From Lycocorax pyrrhopterus obiensis (taxonomy: Eukaryota > Chordata > Aves > Passeriformes > Paradisaeidae): 64,000 nucleotides of DNA. Shown piece by piece: positions 47,489-57,770 of this stretch. How positions within the stretch are numbered: position 1 is the stretch's first letter; every line of letters starts with the position of its first letter. The DNA is taken from contig JACSVZ010000001.1 of the NCBI GenBank assembly GCA_014706295.1, forward strand, positions 116,633,111-116,697,110, read 5' to 3'. The notes beneath the pieces are model-generated. The model ran no database searches and was not told where the DNA came from. It saw only the letters and a program-made list of their open reading frames with translations. A program made the translations under genes and the position numbers.

Positions 47489-47645
47489 GGAGAGTCCTGG
47501 CAGTCAGGTGAAGCCCCAGGTGAAAAAGGGAAACATCTTTTAAAAGGGTGGAAAGGATGAGACCCCGGGAACTACTGAGCTGTCGGCCTCAGCTTTGTGC
47601 CTGGGAAGAGCATGGAGCAGATCCTCCTCATAACAGAGGCCTCAA
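47489..47645 (+). pseudogene. CR1 ORF2 reverse-transcriptase fragment, broken (inverted 5' part of the same insertion)
   Basis: This is a piece of the CR1 ORF2 reverse-transcriptase region. GTCCTGGCAGTCAGGTGAAG, AAAAAGGGAAACATC and GTGCCTGGGAAGAGCATGGA are near-consensus. In one frame it reads NY, a stop, then VGLSFVPGKSMEQILL, against the family pattern NYRPVSLTSVPGK-MEQILL. The stop (TGA) sits where the family has an Arg codon, as expected from CpG decay. About 5 bp are missing just before KKGN, which shifts the frame. It is dead sequence and a marker of twin-primed insertion. Confidence 0.88.
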
Positions 47646-50067
47646 TTTAAGCATCTGCCACAGAAAAACTCTGGGTTTTGGCCAAATAATGTAGATTGGG
47701 AGAGCTCTATCCAGGCCCTCCCTCATGCCTTCCCTCAGATTGTCCCTCATGCAGCCACCCCCTGTCCCCAGCCCCACTGCAGTGAGGCTGCAGGGCTGGC
47801 GTCTGCTCCTGGGATGCAGGGAAGCCAAGGGTGGTTAAACTGTCTGCATCCCAAGCCAAAAGTCAGGAAATGATGAAATTCCAAGTGGGAACAAAGTCCC
47901 TGTGCCATCCTTGTTTCTTGTGCAGCTTGATATAACTCCATGATGTTACTGGCGTGCAGGGAAACCACTCTTCCCAATTTGTAAGTGCTTTATTCCCAGC
48001 CCAATGAGTTCCTGAAAACTTGGGAAAGCAATGAGGCAACACTAAACTCAGGTTTGGCACAAAAACGTCACTGAGCAGTGAGGTAGGAGTGGAGAGGCTG
48101 TTATTTTTCATTGTTCCAAGATGTTCAGACGAAATTTGTAATAGAAAACTTGTTATGGTAAACACCACAGTGTTAAATCTCAGAAAAATATCCCAGTTGC
48201 TGTGAGCCAAAGCCAAACTATGGATGTCTGGCTGACTCTTTATATCTGAGGGCCTAAAACTTGTTCTGTGGAGTCACTTTTCAAAGAGATGGATATTCTC
48301 TGGGGAAGGGACTGCCTGGTGCTCTGTAGGTATCAGATAGCTGCTGTCTTGATCTCTTAAATCCTTGTTTAACAGACAGGAGTCAGGTGAGTTATTGATC
48401 CCCATGCTCAGTGCTGAAGTTCTCATCCTGCTTTTGGCAGTCCGTTTATCTCCAAACACCATGGAGCAGGATGTAGACAATAAATGCGCAGAAAGGGATG
48501 CTCTGGGTTTCAATTAGCTTTTGATTAGCTTCTCTACAGTGCTTGGTTTCAGCATTTAAAACCATGACAAAATTGACATGAACACGTTTGTCTCCATCCT
48601 CTGAAACTGGTTTGGTGTTTCTAAAACTCCACTGTGGCAAACTTGGCCAGAGGGCAGGCTGAAAGTGCAACAACGACCCAACATTTGGGGACGAGGTGGG
48701 AAGTAATGTGCTGATGTGGAATAGTCTTTAAAAAACCCAACTCACTGGGTTTATAAAATCTTATAAGTGCTTAAATGCTTAGAACAGGACACACATTTTT
48801 CATCATCCTTACAAGGTCAGACTTTCCTCTCTTTTGCCTCTCAGTCACAGCAGTAGTGTTTAGTCCATGTAAACAGAAGGTGATCTGTGGGGAATCTTTC
48901 AAGTGCTGGCCTGGTATCATCTCTACAATGTTTTTCACACTGTAATGGGTTTGCTGTTCAGATGCACTGAAGGGTACAAGTTGTTTTTAAACAGCAGCTA
49001 AAACAAGCTCAGAAAACCTCCCGTCCATGAATTACCTATGACGGGATAACATTTTGTCAGTGATTCTTCTATTTAGATGCCCTATGCCTTTAAGAAACAA
49101 GCTTAATGATTTTCAGCTAGTGGGACAGAATTCCAGAATTTTCTCTTGGATTTAAATTAAAATTCTCATGAGAACGAAAAAGGAACTCTACCTGTGAGAT
49201 ACAATTCCCACATTCTGCCTTCTAAATGTCACTTTCTTCTTGTAATGGATTTGGTAGGAAACTCTGCCCTTTCCTTTGAGTGACTCATGATGTAATGTCC
49301 TTACAGATTAGAAATATGATTCAAGCAATGTACTTATGGCATTAAGTAAGGTTTTGCCCATTCTGTCACGTTTATCCTGGTGGAAACCTAGCACTACAGC
49401 ACTTGTGCTAATATTAGTGTGTTTAGGTCATTAGTGCAGAAAATCTTGCTGAAATTAATGTGTGGATGTACTTTTCCTTCATGCTAACCATGTGCTTTTT
49501 CATGTCAAAACTTTGAATTCTTTCACCTGTAAATGTCATTGCTTAAAACTGAGCATGAGAAGCACCTTATTAATGTCTCATTTGTATCTGTCAAAGATGT
49601 CCAAATGACATACAAGTGCACATTTATTTTAATACCAAAAAAGCTCTTACCTGGCTGATCTGGAATTCAATATTCATAATATTTACAGAATTGGGCAAGA
49701 TTTTTAATAAGTTTGGTGAATAAAGGAACTCTACCGTTAGACAGAAGTATGAATGTCCCATTTGTTTCTGCTTTGCATACTCTGTTTTTTCTTTTGAGCC
49801 ATAAAGAGACCATTTAAGTGGTATTTTATTTCAGAGGAGTGTTTCATATTTTCGGCTTCTGGTGCCCTGCCAGTGTCACAGAGGAAGAATGAAGTCACAG
49901 GCCTGATGCCTGTAGAAATGACAGCCTGCTCAGATGTGAAGTCATCATTTTCACATATGGATTCTGTTTGCTCATGCTGAGGGTATGGGGCACGTTGAGG
50001 AGATATGGCCGCTGCAGGAATGTTGAGAACAGCTAACTCTGGCTAACTGATGTGGCAATTTCCCTTC
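47646..50067. other. AT-rich DNA without recognisable features
   Basis: No gene, RNA or repeat family was recognised in about 2.4 kb. Open frames are short. Confidence 0.5.
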
Positions 50068-50072
50068 ATAAC
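50068..50072. repeat. Target-site duplication, left copy (ATAAC)
   Basis: ATAAC directly precedes the TG of the LTR and recurs right after its terminal CA at 50551-50555. Confidence 0.72.
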
Positions 50073-50550
50073 TGTGAGATACTGAAATAATTAATGGCTC
50101 AAACCTTGTTAAAATCACCACAGGACTTGGCACATTGTAGAAAACTGTGGAAAGAAGCAACACAAATGAACAAAGAACCCCAAAGCAGCCCCAGACTTTT
50201 TCGTGGGGTCTTCTACCAGAGTAAAACTCCCCCACCAGGGAGATACCTGGGCATTCCCATGGATACCTGAACATCCACTGAATTCTATTTTTCTTGGGAC
50301 TGCCACCCCTGAGAAAATCAGAAGGAAAGGACCAACAGGATGTCACTGGATCCACAGGGGTGGTGATTATCTTCCCACTGAATCTGCCGCTTTCTCTTTC
50401 TCTCTCTTCCCTCTTTTTAATTTCCTTCTATTTCTCTCTCTCCCTAAATTTTACTGTTAAATAAAATCTGTACTCTAGAATTTGGCATATGGTATCATTT
50501 GCACTTTAATTTGGGCCAAGGCCCCTCTCTCTGACAATCAGATCATAACA
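50073..50550 (+). mobile_element. Solo ERV LTR, 478 bp
   Basis: The block begins TGTGAGATACTG and ends GATCATAACA, giving TG...CA ends, with ATAAC on both sides. A pyrimidine run (about 50390-50447) is followed by TTACTGTTAAATAAAATC with AATAAA at 50460-50465, and then the shared block GTATCATTTGCACTTTAATT. The 3' half matches the LTR piece at 25.3 kb in order and spacing. No internal retroviral sequence is attached, so it is a solo LTR. Frames at 49972-50355 (minus) and 50203-50460 (plus) are LTR sequence, not genes. Confidence 0.78.
50460..50465 (+). terminator. LTR polyadenylation signal AATAAA
   Basis: AATAAA lies 85 bp before the LTR end, within TGTTAAATAAAATC, which is also present at 25.4 kb. 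This fits the R/U5 position. Confidence 0.6.
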
Positions 50551-50555
50551 ATAAC
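50551..50555. repeat. Target-site duplication, right copy (ATAAC)
   Basis: ATAAC follows the terminal CA of the LTR and matches the left copy exactly. Confidence 0.72.
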
Positions 50556-51536
50556 AAGCAGTAGAAAATGGCCTCTTCCAGACAAGAGCTCAGAAAAAGG
50601 GGAGTTCAGCTACATTGCTTGAATTGTCCTGTAGTTACAAGTGGAGCCTCGGAAGAGCTTTCAGCCAAGTTTAGTCCCCACATACCCTGCTGTTAATACC
50701 TGTAATTGGTTTAGTGTCTCAAAGGAGCTCTGGAAAGGAGCAAAGGGAAGCCCTGCCACTGCCTTAAGGGAGAGCAACATCGCCCTGTAAGGTTAAAAGT
50801 GGATCTATGGCAATCCCAACCCCAAAGACTTCAAAGGAGCAGACTTCAAACAAATTTTTGAACTGTTTCAATCGACATTCTCGCTGCGTTTGTTGGCTTT
50901 TTTTTTTTTGTATTGTAGCAATACCCAAAGAGGGAACTTTATCTTTCCTGTAATCTTGAGCAAAGTGAAATTTCAGAGTTCCTTGGCACGATCCAGTTCC
51001 CAAATGTCTGATGCCACTTGAGAGGCTCCGGGGACCCACCTGGCTCCAGCTGCCAGGTCAAAAGGGTCTCCTGGAGGTCTTGTCTCACATCTGCCACCCT
51101 CTTGATCACATCTCAGATCCTGTGGGCATCTCAGATGACACCTGGTGCCTCTGTTACAGAAGCTGAACTGAGCTAATTGTTTATGTTAATAGATAAAAAC
51201 CTCAATTAATATCTTCCCTAATAACACATGGAATAATTCGAGTTTGGATTTGATCTTGTGCAATAAAGTCATCTTCAAAATCAATACACTGTTTTTTTCC
51301 TTAATGCTTTTGGTAGCTGATTTTTTAGAATGTGTAATTCTAAATCTCTTCATTGATAGCTTTATCTTTTTTTACCTGTTTACCTTTTCAGATTTGCCAC
51401 AAACCATGAGTTATTTATATGATTTGTTTACAGTTCTGAAATGCACAAATAGCCAAAGTTTTGATTGGCTGACTTGAGTACATTTATTGATGTCCTTGTC
51501 AAATATTAACCTGGAATATCTATACGTAATTGCACA
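50556..51536. other. AT-rich DNA without recognisable features
   Basis: It contains a run of 12 T (50898-50909). No gene or repeat family was recognised. Confidence 0.5.
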
Positions 51537-51778
51537 TAAATATTTATCCAAATTCTCCTTTCAGTTACACACCCATCAAGAAATTTGGCCATCCCATCTA
51601 CCAAATAATTCCCAAGAAAAACTTGCATCCACACAGTAGCTGTTTAACACTTCTTAATAGCAATTCTTTTGTGCTGTAAGGAAGAAGTTCAAAGCTGTCC
51701 TCCCCACAGCAGAACAATTAACAAGTCACAGGTGGATCTGCTTTCATCACTGAACTGCACTAATTTGCTTGGAATATA
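51537..51778 (+). repeat. Left arm of a 242-bp near-perfect inverted repeat
   Basis: The reverse complement of this arm matches 52486-52727 over its full length. I count six mismatches in 242 bp (97.5% identity) and no insertion or deletion. It starts TAAATATTTATCC and ends GCTTGGAATATA. Outside these points the two flanks differ at once (TTGCACA on the left; GGAAGT as the complement on the right), so both edges are sharp. I recognise no repeat family or coding frame in it. Confidence 0.95.
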
Positions 51779-52485
51779 ATTTCCTGCCTTTTTGCTTTTC
51801 CAGACCTAATGCTGATCACAGGGGAGTTCCTGTGAGCTGTCAAAGATTTTCTCTCAGCTTTCTAGGATTCTCCTTGATCCTGGGTTATTAATTTAGCAGT
51901 ATCTCAGCATTATCAGTATTTCTCCCACCCTCTGCAGGCAATTATAATCGGAAAAAAAACCCCAAAATGGCTGCTTTTCTCCAGGGAGCAGATGTAGCAA
52001 TTTTAAGACCCCTCTTACATTGCTTCAGCCATCCTTGAAGAGCATAGAAACAGCTGTTCAACATAAATTCACTGCTGGAAAGTAGTTTAAATAGGTAGAT
52101 ATACCTATTTAAGCAGATTCCATGAAAATCCTACATCATATGTATTAATTATATTATTCAAACCCATCTGTGCTTTTTTGGGGGAATAAACTGTATAGCG
52201 TGGTGAACTTGCCAGCCCTATTTGAAAGGCCCGTAACACCAATTACACCACCAATAATCATAATGTTGTTAACTTTGAAAACTCAAATATTTACTTGAGT
52301 CATTAATCCAGGAAAACTAGTAAATTTAGGCCTCATAGCTGTCTTTTTCCTGTCAGGGCTTGCACTGGATGACTGTGAGTAAAAGCGTTTTGGTGTCATC
52401 ATTTTGGCTTCTGTCACTTTGAACCTTTTTAAAAAATGTGTATTTTATGCAGAAAATGTACTCTATTTGCTTTGAGAAGAAGAGC
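51779..52485. other. 707-bp spacer between the inverted arms
   Basis: AT-rich, non-coding, with no open frame of note and no transposase remnant that I recognise. It holds a small perfect hairpin near its middle. A T-rich and A-rich mix near 52420-52480 is unremarkable. Confidence 0.7.
52087..52112. repeat. 11-bp perfect hairpin inside the spacer
   Basis: TTAAATAGGTA (52087-52097) and TACCTATTTAA (52102-52112) are exact reverse complements with a 4-base loop, GATA. It sits close to the centre of the 1191-bp foldback (midpoint about 52132). Confidence 0.85.
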
Positions 52486-52727
52486 TATATTCCAAGCAAA
52501 TTAGTGCAGTTCAGTGATGAAAGTAGATCCACCTGTGACTTGTTAATTGTTCTGCTGTGGGGAGGACAGCTTTGAACTTCTTCCCTAAAGCAGAAAAGAA
52601 TTGCTATTAGGAAGTGTTAAACAGCTACTGTGTGGATGCAAGTTTTTCTTGGGAATTATTTGGTAGATGGGATGGCCAAATTTCTTGATGGGTGTGTAAC
52701 TGAAAGGAGAAATTGGATAAATATTTA
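52486..52727 (-). repeat. Right arm of a 242-bp near-perfect inverted repeat
   Basis: The partner of 51537-51778 in opposite orientation. Differences are one change near base 39, three clustered near bases 100-107 (CCCTAAAGCAGAA against CCTTACAGCACAA), one in ATTAGGAAG against ATTAAGAAG, and one in GAGAAATTGG against GAGAATTTGG. The arms have equal length. TA at both outer ends would fit a TA target site, but the ends are AT-rich and palindromic, so this is weak. Confidence 0.95.
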
Positions 52728-53539
52728 ACTTCCATTTCTTAATATGGAAACATTAATGTGAATAGCATTATAAAATATCTTATGTTTTAAAATCAGCCAG
52801 GGGAGGTGTTCTGTGAGTTTGAAATCACAAACATGTTGAGGCATTAATACTGACTAAAATCAACTCATACTTTCACTTAATTCCAGATTCCTGTTTTCAA
52901 AGCTGTAGGAGTTGAATCAGTGTAATGAAAAAAATTAATAATCCTTTGGAGAACACCTTTTTCCTACAGCAGCAACACAAATTTTGCCTGAGGCAAATAA
53001 AATTTGCCTGAAGTCACGTGCCTCTGACCTGTTGAATTCCTTTATTTGGGAAATAAATACCAAATGTATTTTTGGTGAAGTCAAAATGCTTAAATTTTTA
53101 TTTGCTTAAACTTCAGATGAAGGAAGAAAGAAATACTTCCTACAAAAGAAAAGATTTGATCTGAAAATACTTTCCCTCAATTTCTAGCCTCAGGACGCCT
53201 TCACATCTTTCACTAATATAATTTTTTTTTTCATATTAATACTAACTGTTTTTGGGGATGTGTGTTAAAATTCAGGCAACAAGTACAAACCACTCCTTAA
53301 CTGTTTGTCTGAAATGCCTACCTTGTTACTTTGGGAGATAAAAAAAAAGAAGATTGTAAAGCCTTACCTTGTGGCTTTTCTTTTTGAAAGTCATATGTTT
53401 CTTACAAGTCATTTCTCTTAAACAGGGAAGCCTTTTGAGCACTGCTTGTTTCTTTGCTTGGCTCCATTTTAGGGTTGAACCACCAGCAAAGGTATCAGAA
53501 AAAGCAGGTTTAATATAAATGTGAACGTGTGACAAAGTT
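52728..53539. other. AT-rich DNA without recognisable features
   Basis: No gene, RNA or repeat family was recognised. Confidence 0.5.
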
Positions 53540-53668
53540 TGTTGTCAAGGTTCACTCTACCAGTTACAGGGCAGTTTAAGCACAGAGAGGAAAGCAAACT
53601 AAAATCAAAAATCAATCAATCTAAACCCCAAATCATCCCCAAAATTATCTACATGGAGGCTGCTGGGT

Positions 53669-53700
53669 GGAAAGGGTGAGGATAGGAAAGGGTAAGGATA
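53669..53700. repeat. 16-bp tandem duplication in the LTR
   Basis: GGAAAGGGTGAGGATA (53669-53684) is followed by GGAAAGGGTAAGGATA (53685-53700), with one difference. Confidence 0.88.
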
Positions 53701-54064
53701 AAAAGGAGAAAGGTTTCTTCCACTGTGTCACAAGATTCAGAGTGGACTCCTTTGTCAAACTGAGCCCTGGGCTTGAAAAATGGTTTGGGCCTAAAGGTTT
53801 AGCATCACTTTGATGCCTTAGGTTTTAACTTTTGTATTTTTCAACTCCTGTACTGCTTAGAGTGTAACTCTGAAGTTTCTTGTGGCCTGTTAATTTCAGC
53901 TCTCTAGTGCTGGGCAGACACAACAAAGCCTCTCCGGGCCTGCTCTCCAAGGACACCCAGACCGTCCTAGGCCCAAAAAGTATAAACCAAAAGCCTCTGA
54001 GGGGGGCAAGGGGAGGGGAAATGACATCATTAACTAAAGCTTTAATTGGAGAATTAACCCTGAT

Positions 54065-54087
54065 ATGCAAATGAACCAAACCTATAA
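54065..54087 (+). promoter_or_regulatory. Octamer and TATA-like box of the LTR promoter
   Basis: ATGCAAAT is the exact POU/octamer site. CTATAA follows about 10 bp later and is about 95 bp before AATAAA, as expected for an LTR promoter with a short R region. An alternative TATAAA lies at 53981-53986. Confidence 0.45.
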
Positions 54088-54178
54088 CAGTGTGAAGAAC
54101 TCGTGGCCTGTCGTCCATCTCGGGGTCCATCTCGGCAGTGGCCTCTGGCTCCCCAGGGGCACCTTTGAAGGCCTTTCA

Positions 54179-54184
54179 AATAAA
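54179..54184 (+). terminator. LTR polyadenylation signal AATAAA
   Basis: AATAAA lies in TTTCAAATAAACACCGACC, about 60 bp before the LTR end, as expected for R/U5. Confidence 0.6.
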
Positions 54185-54245
54185 CACCGACCTTATTCCC
54201 TTACTCTGGCCAGTCTCTGTTTCTAGGAGGCCTGATAAGGCATCA

Positions 54246-55433
54246 ACTTAATTGATAGCTTAATTTAACAAAAAATTCTTACAGAATTTACTATAAGCAC
54301 AACAGCCACTTACAGGCCTCACTTGCTTACAAATCTGAAGTGCTTAAGCTTCTAAGAGAGCAACACTCACCTTTGTTTGAAAGCACCTTTGTTGCCCTGC
54401 CTGTGCACTGCACGGGCTCTGTCTTTGTGCAGGGTGTTCTCCAAAACTGGGAGCTGGAAGGCCAAATTCCCTGCCAATGGAAAGCTGCACTTTTCCATGG
54501 ATTTCTACCTCATCTTCAAGTGTGGCCTTATGAATCAACACCACCAGAAAAACAAAACAGCACTGAGAGCTCGGTGAAAAAATATCAGAGGCATCAATTA
54601 CTGTCTAACTTGGTGGCGTTCAAGCTTGCTGGAGGCTGCAGCGTGTGCAAAACCTCTGGCTTGTGTATGGCATTCATATTGAAAATATACCATACACTTT
54701 GAGTTATGAGGCATTGGAATGTGATCCCACACCTAATCCAAGTATTTCCTCATCCAGCCAACCTGGCTTGGACAAGGTAACCATAAAGAAACGAGTCTCA
54801 CAGTGGACCAAGCCAGTAGCTGTCCTCTCACTGGGCTGTGCTGATGGTGTGAGATGTGATATTGCCAGCACTGGCTTTACTTGGTGCTCTGACTGAAAAT
54901 AAACAACTCTCTCCTCTTTTTTTTTGCTGGAGAAAATGAAGCAGTGAGTGCTAAAAGCAACATTTTGTATCAGATAAATATGCACAGCAATTGAAGCCTT
55001 TCCAATCAATGAAATGGCATAAAGGAATAATCTTCTCCAACCAACCTCTTTAACAGCAATGTGCTTTCTCCTTTATATTCCCCTTCTTCTCATCCCTTTT
55101 TCCAAGTTCTGCCACTCCATGGTACAGATAGGATGACATGTTCTTGTCTTGCCTTCATTTTTAGTCCTTCATTTAAATATTGACTCTTTTATTCCTCTGT
55201 TCTTGGTCTCCCCACCATTTCATTTTACCCATTTATGGAGTGTGTCTCACCCTCAGCTTCTGCCCATGCCCTCATCCAGACCTGGCTTCAAATGTTCCTT
55301 TTCCCTCTGGTGAGGGCACAGAAAACCTCTAGAAATAGATTCATCCATCCCTTTTTCCAATAGCATCCAATTTTTAGCTGTCCCCAGCCCTTTTTAAGTT
55401 GTCAGGGAGTGGTTTTGTGTCACACTCTTTGGC
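54246..55433. other. Non-coding stretch
   Basis: No gene or repeat family was recognised. A 120-codon frame at 54340-54702 has no domain. Confidence 0.45.
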
Positions 55434-55525
55434 AGAATCACAAAATCATGGAATTTTGTAGGCTGGAAAAGACCTCTGGAGGTCTTTTTGTCTAACCCCC
55501 CTGCCAATGACAGGTCACCTACAGC
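55434..55525 (-). mobile_element. CR1 LINE 3'-end fragment, antisense
   Basis: The complement of a CR1 3' end: AGAATCACAAAATCATGGAA for the tail, then GGCTGGAAAAGACCTCTGGA, then TCTAACCCCCCTGCCAATGA. It is about 90 bp long and diverged. Confidence 0.85.
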
Positions 55526-55849
55526 ATTGGTGACATTTTGAGAAATAAAATTTCACCCAATATTGCTTTAAAATGCCATTTTTCACTGCCAAGCAAATGA
55601 GATTTGAATTCCAAAGCAGATCTTCCAGGATCTGACCTTTCCTCAACACTCTGAGGAGCAGCCATAATAACGTGGGGAAGTTACTCAGTTTGGAGCAGAG
55701 CTCCTCATGGACTTCAAAAAAGGGATCTGGAAGCAGCACTGTCCATTTAACATGAGGCCCACAATGTTTCCTGAGTCAAAAAATGAAAAGTATTTTGGCT
55801 ATCCATCTGAATGAGGGTGGGAGGGAGATTGTGTTTCAAGAGAAGAGGT

Positions 55850-55940
55850 TTGTTTTTATTTCTTTATTTCTCTGTCTGTGTTATAGCTATTAAACCCTGA
55901 TAAACTGATCTCATTTGCACTGATTTGGGTTCTTAGCTTA
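55850..55940 (+). mobile_element. Possible diverged LTR end, same family as 25.3 and 50.1 kb
   Basis: A pyrimidine-rich run is followed by TATAGCTATTAAACCCTGAT and TCTCATTTGCACTGATTTGG. The last matches the shared LTR block TCTCATTTGCACCTTAATTTGG apart from a short gap. There is no intact AATAAA. A tentative call. Confidence 0.3.
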
Positions 55941-57715
55941 ACCAGTTAAACAGATTTGGTTTTGGCAGCAGCCATTATAATTCCCAGAAAGAAGGATCTG
56001 AAGCAAAGCCCTGTGTGTAATAATTTCAACTGTTTTAAGAAAACCCAATCTCCTTTCTAATCTATAAACCAGATTCTTTGTGACTTTATTTTTTTTTAAT
56101 ACAACTGAAGTTTCCTTGCTTTGAAAAAAAGCGTAAATTACCTTTTCCACCTTGAAACAGCAATCAGCATGAAAAGAGTGGGTCTATTTTAGGCAACCAA
56201 AGCCAAATTTCTATGCGTGTACTTAATCTCTCTGCCAAAAATGCAAAGATAAGACAGTGGAAGCCTCTTTTCTGCTCCAGGTCCATTTCCACCTCTGTCT
56301 CACATTTCCACAGTCTTTAAAGGCAAGTTTTTCTTCCTGTTGTAGGCAAATTCCAGCTCTGTGCAGGAGGCTCACCTAGGGCCTGTCATGCTGCCTAAAT
56401 TCTGCTTAAATCCACATTGTGGACAGGGAATTTTTTCAATAGACCTTTTATTTGCCCAGTGAATTTTGCCTTGAGTTGACATTTTGTGCCTGAGTATTGA
56501 TCAAAGTGTGTAATGGGCTGAAATCTTGTGTTCCATTTACAGTCTGCTACAGCCAACTACGTAAAAATACAAATCATATTTTTATAGTATTTGCAGTATT
56601 TTGGCCTATTTTTCCTGTAAAGTACTGAGAATTGAGGGGGAAAAAAGGAAAATAATGTAGCTGTTTCAACCCCAGTCCATGTAGATTATTAAAAATGGAT
56701 TGAAAGTAATTTTGATGATTTGTGTGATCATCCCATGATGATATTTTTGAACAGTTAAGATGGTCTCAAATATAAAGAATTTATATTTATTTAAATAATT
56801 TATGTTTATTTAAATACCACCTTGTTTCTTGTGTAATTTAAGGTTAATTCTTCTCGTATGCATGATATCTTTCTGATTTTGACAGACACTATAGTTAAGC
56901 ATTACACTAATGAGACTGCTCATGCCAGATTTAATCAAGAGTTTAAACCAAATTTTCAGGCTTAAAGCTTAGTGGGGCATCCCATTTTCAACATCTATAG
57001 GAAGGCAATGTTAATTATCAATTATGTCCCTTGCGAGTAAGCTGCTGTGACAAGCCATGTTCATGAAGTGCTTTGAGATATTTTTATGGGACTTTATCCT
57101 CTGTTCTACTTCATCCCCACTCTCTTGCACAGAAAACTTACGTGAACTCATTTTTAATGAGTTTGTAATGAAAAGTACATGTACATATAGGAAAGACCCA
57201 TTTAGCAGTCAGGGGTTTTTTGTTCTGGGCTGTGGAGTCACTGTGCTTTATTTATTCTCTTGGCCTCTGGTATTTTTGCTGCTCCAGCCTGTTTTTTATT
57301 TTTATTATATTTAAGTCTCCAGTGCACTGGGATACAAACTCTGCAAATTCGTCAGGCTATAGTGGATGGCCAAGGATGATTAATGTCATCTGTTAGTTTT
57401 GGAGGGGTTTGGGATGCAGATATAGAGCAGACTGTGGTGTTTTGTGGAATTTTAGTTTGAAGTGCAGCCTGTCTGTGTCCTCCACACACTGTTTGATGGT
57501 TGTGACTGATTACTCACATCTATTGCAGCTGTCACATTTTTCCTTTTATTTCCTTTTTTGTAGTCCTATAGAACACAAATACACTTGAACAAAATGTTCA
57601 TTCTGTCCTTTATGTGCCTTTGAAATGTAAAGTTAATTGGCTGTGTTTGCTATCAGTACGTTTGAAGTTGGACAAGCTCATTAATTGAGTTTATTCTGTG
57701 GGCTTCACCTATTAA
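55941..57715. other. AT-rich DNA without recognisable genes
   Basis: Contains the 19-bp tandem duplication listed separately. No gene or repeat family was recognised. Confidence 0.5.
56778..56815. repeat. 19-bp AT-rich tandem duplication
   Basis: AATTTATATTTATTTAAAT (56778-56796) is followed directly by AATTTATGTTTATTTAAAT (56797-56815), with one difference. Confidence 0.88.
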
Positions 57716-57770
57716 AGGGCAAATTCTGCAACCCTCATTTCCTTCTGGATCCTTATTTATCTTTATTGAG
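57716..57770. repeat. Possible relic of an old amniote repeat
   Basis: AAAGGGCAAATTCTGCAACC followed by CTCATTTCC resembles the 'GGGCCAAATTCTGCAACCCTTACTCA' start of an amniote repeat that also contains TGAAGTCAATGGG units. The match is short, so the call is weak. Confidence 0.3.

Larger units (their letters stand above)
53540..54245 (+). mobile_element. ERV LTR, about 700 bp
   Basis: The block starts near TGTTGTCAAGGTTCACTC and ends near CCTGATAAGGCATCA. Promoter-like elements occur in a sensible order: ATGCAAAT octamer (54065-54072), a CTATAA box (about 54082-54087), a 12-bp tandem repeat GTCCATCTCGGG (54113-54136), then AATAAA (54179-54184) followed by CACCGACCTTATTCCC. The last block is typical of bird LTR R/U5 ends. 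A 16-bp tandem repeat GGAAAGGGTGAGGATA is at 53669-53700. I found no clear target duplication, so the exact ends are uncertain. No internal retroviral genes are present. Frames at 53825-54130 (minus) and 53880-54074 (plus) are LTR sequence. Confidence 0.72.
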
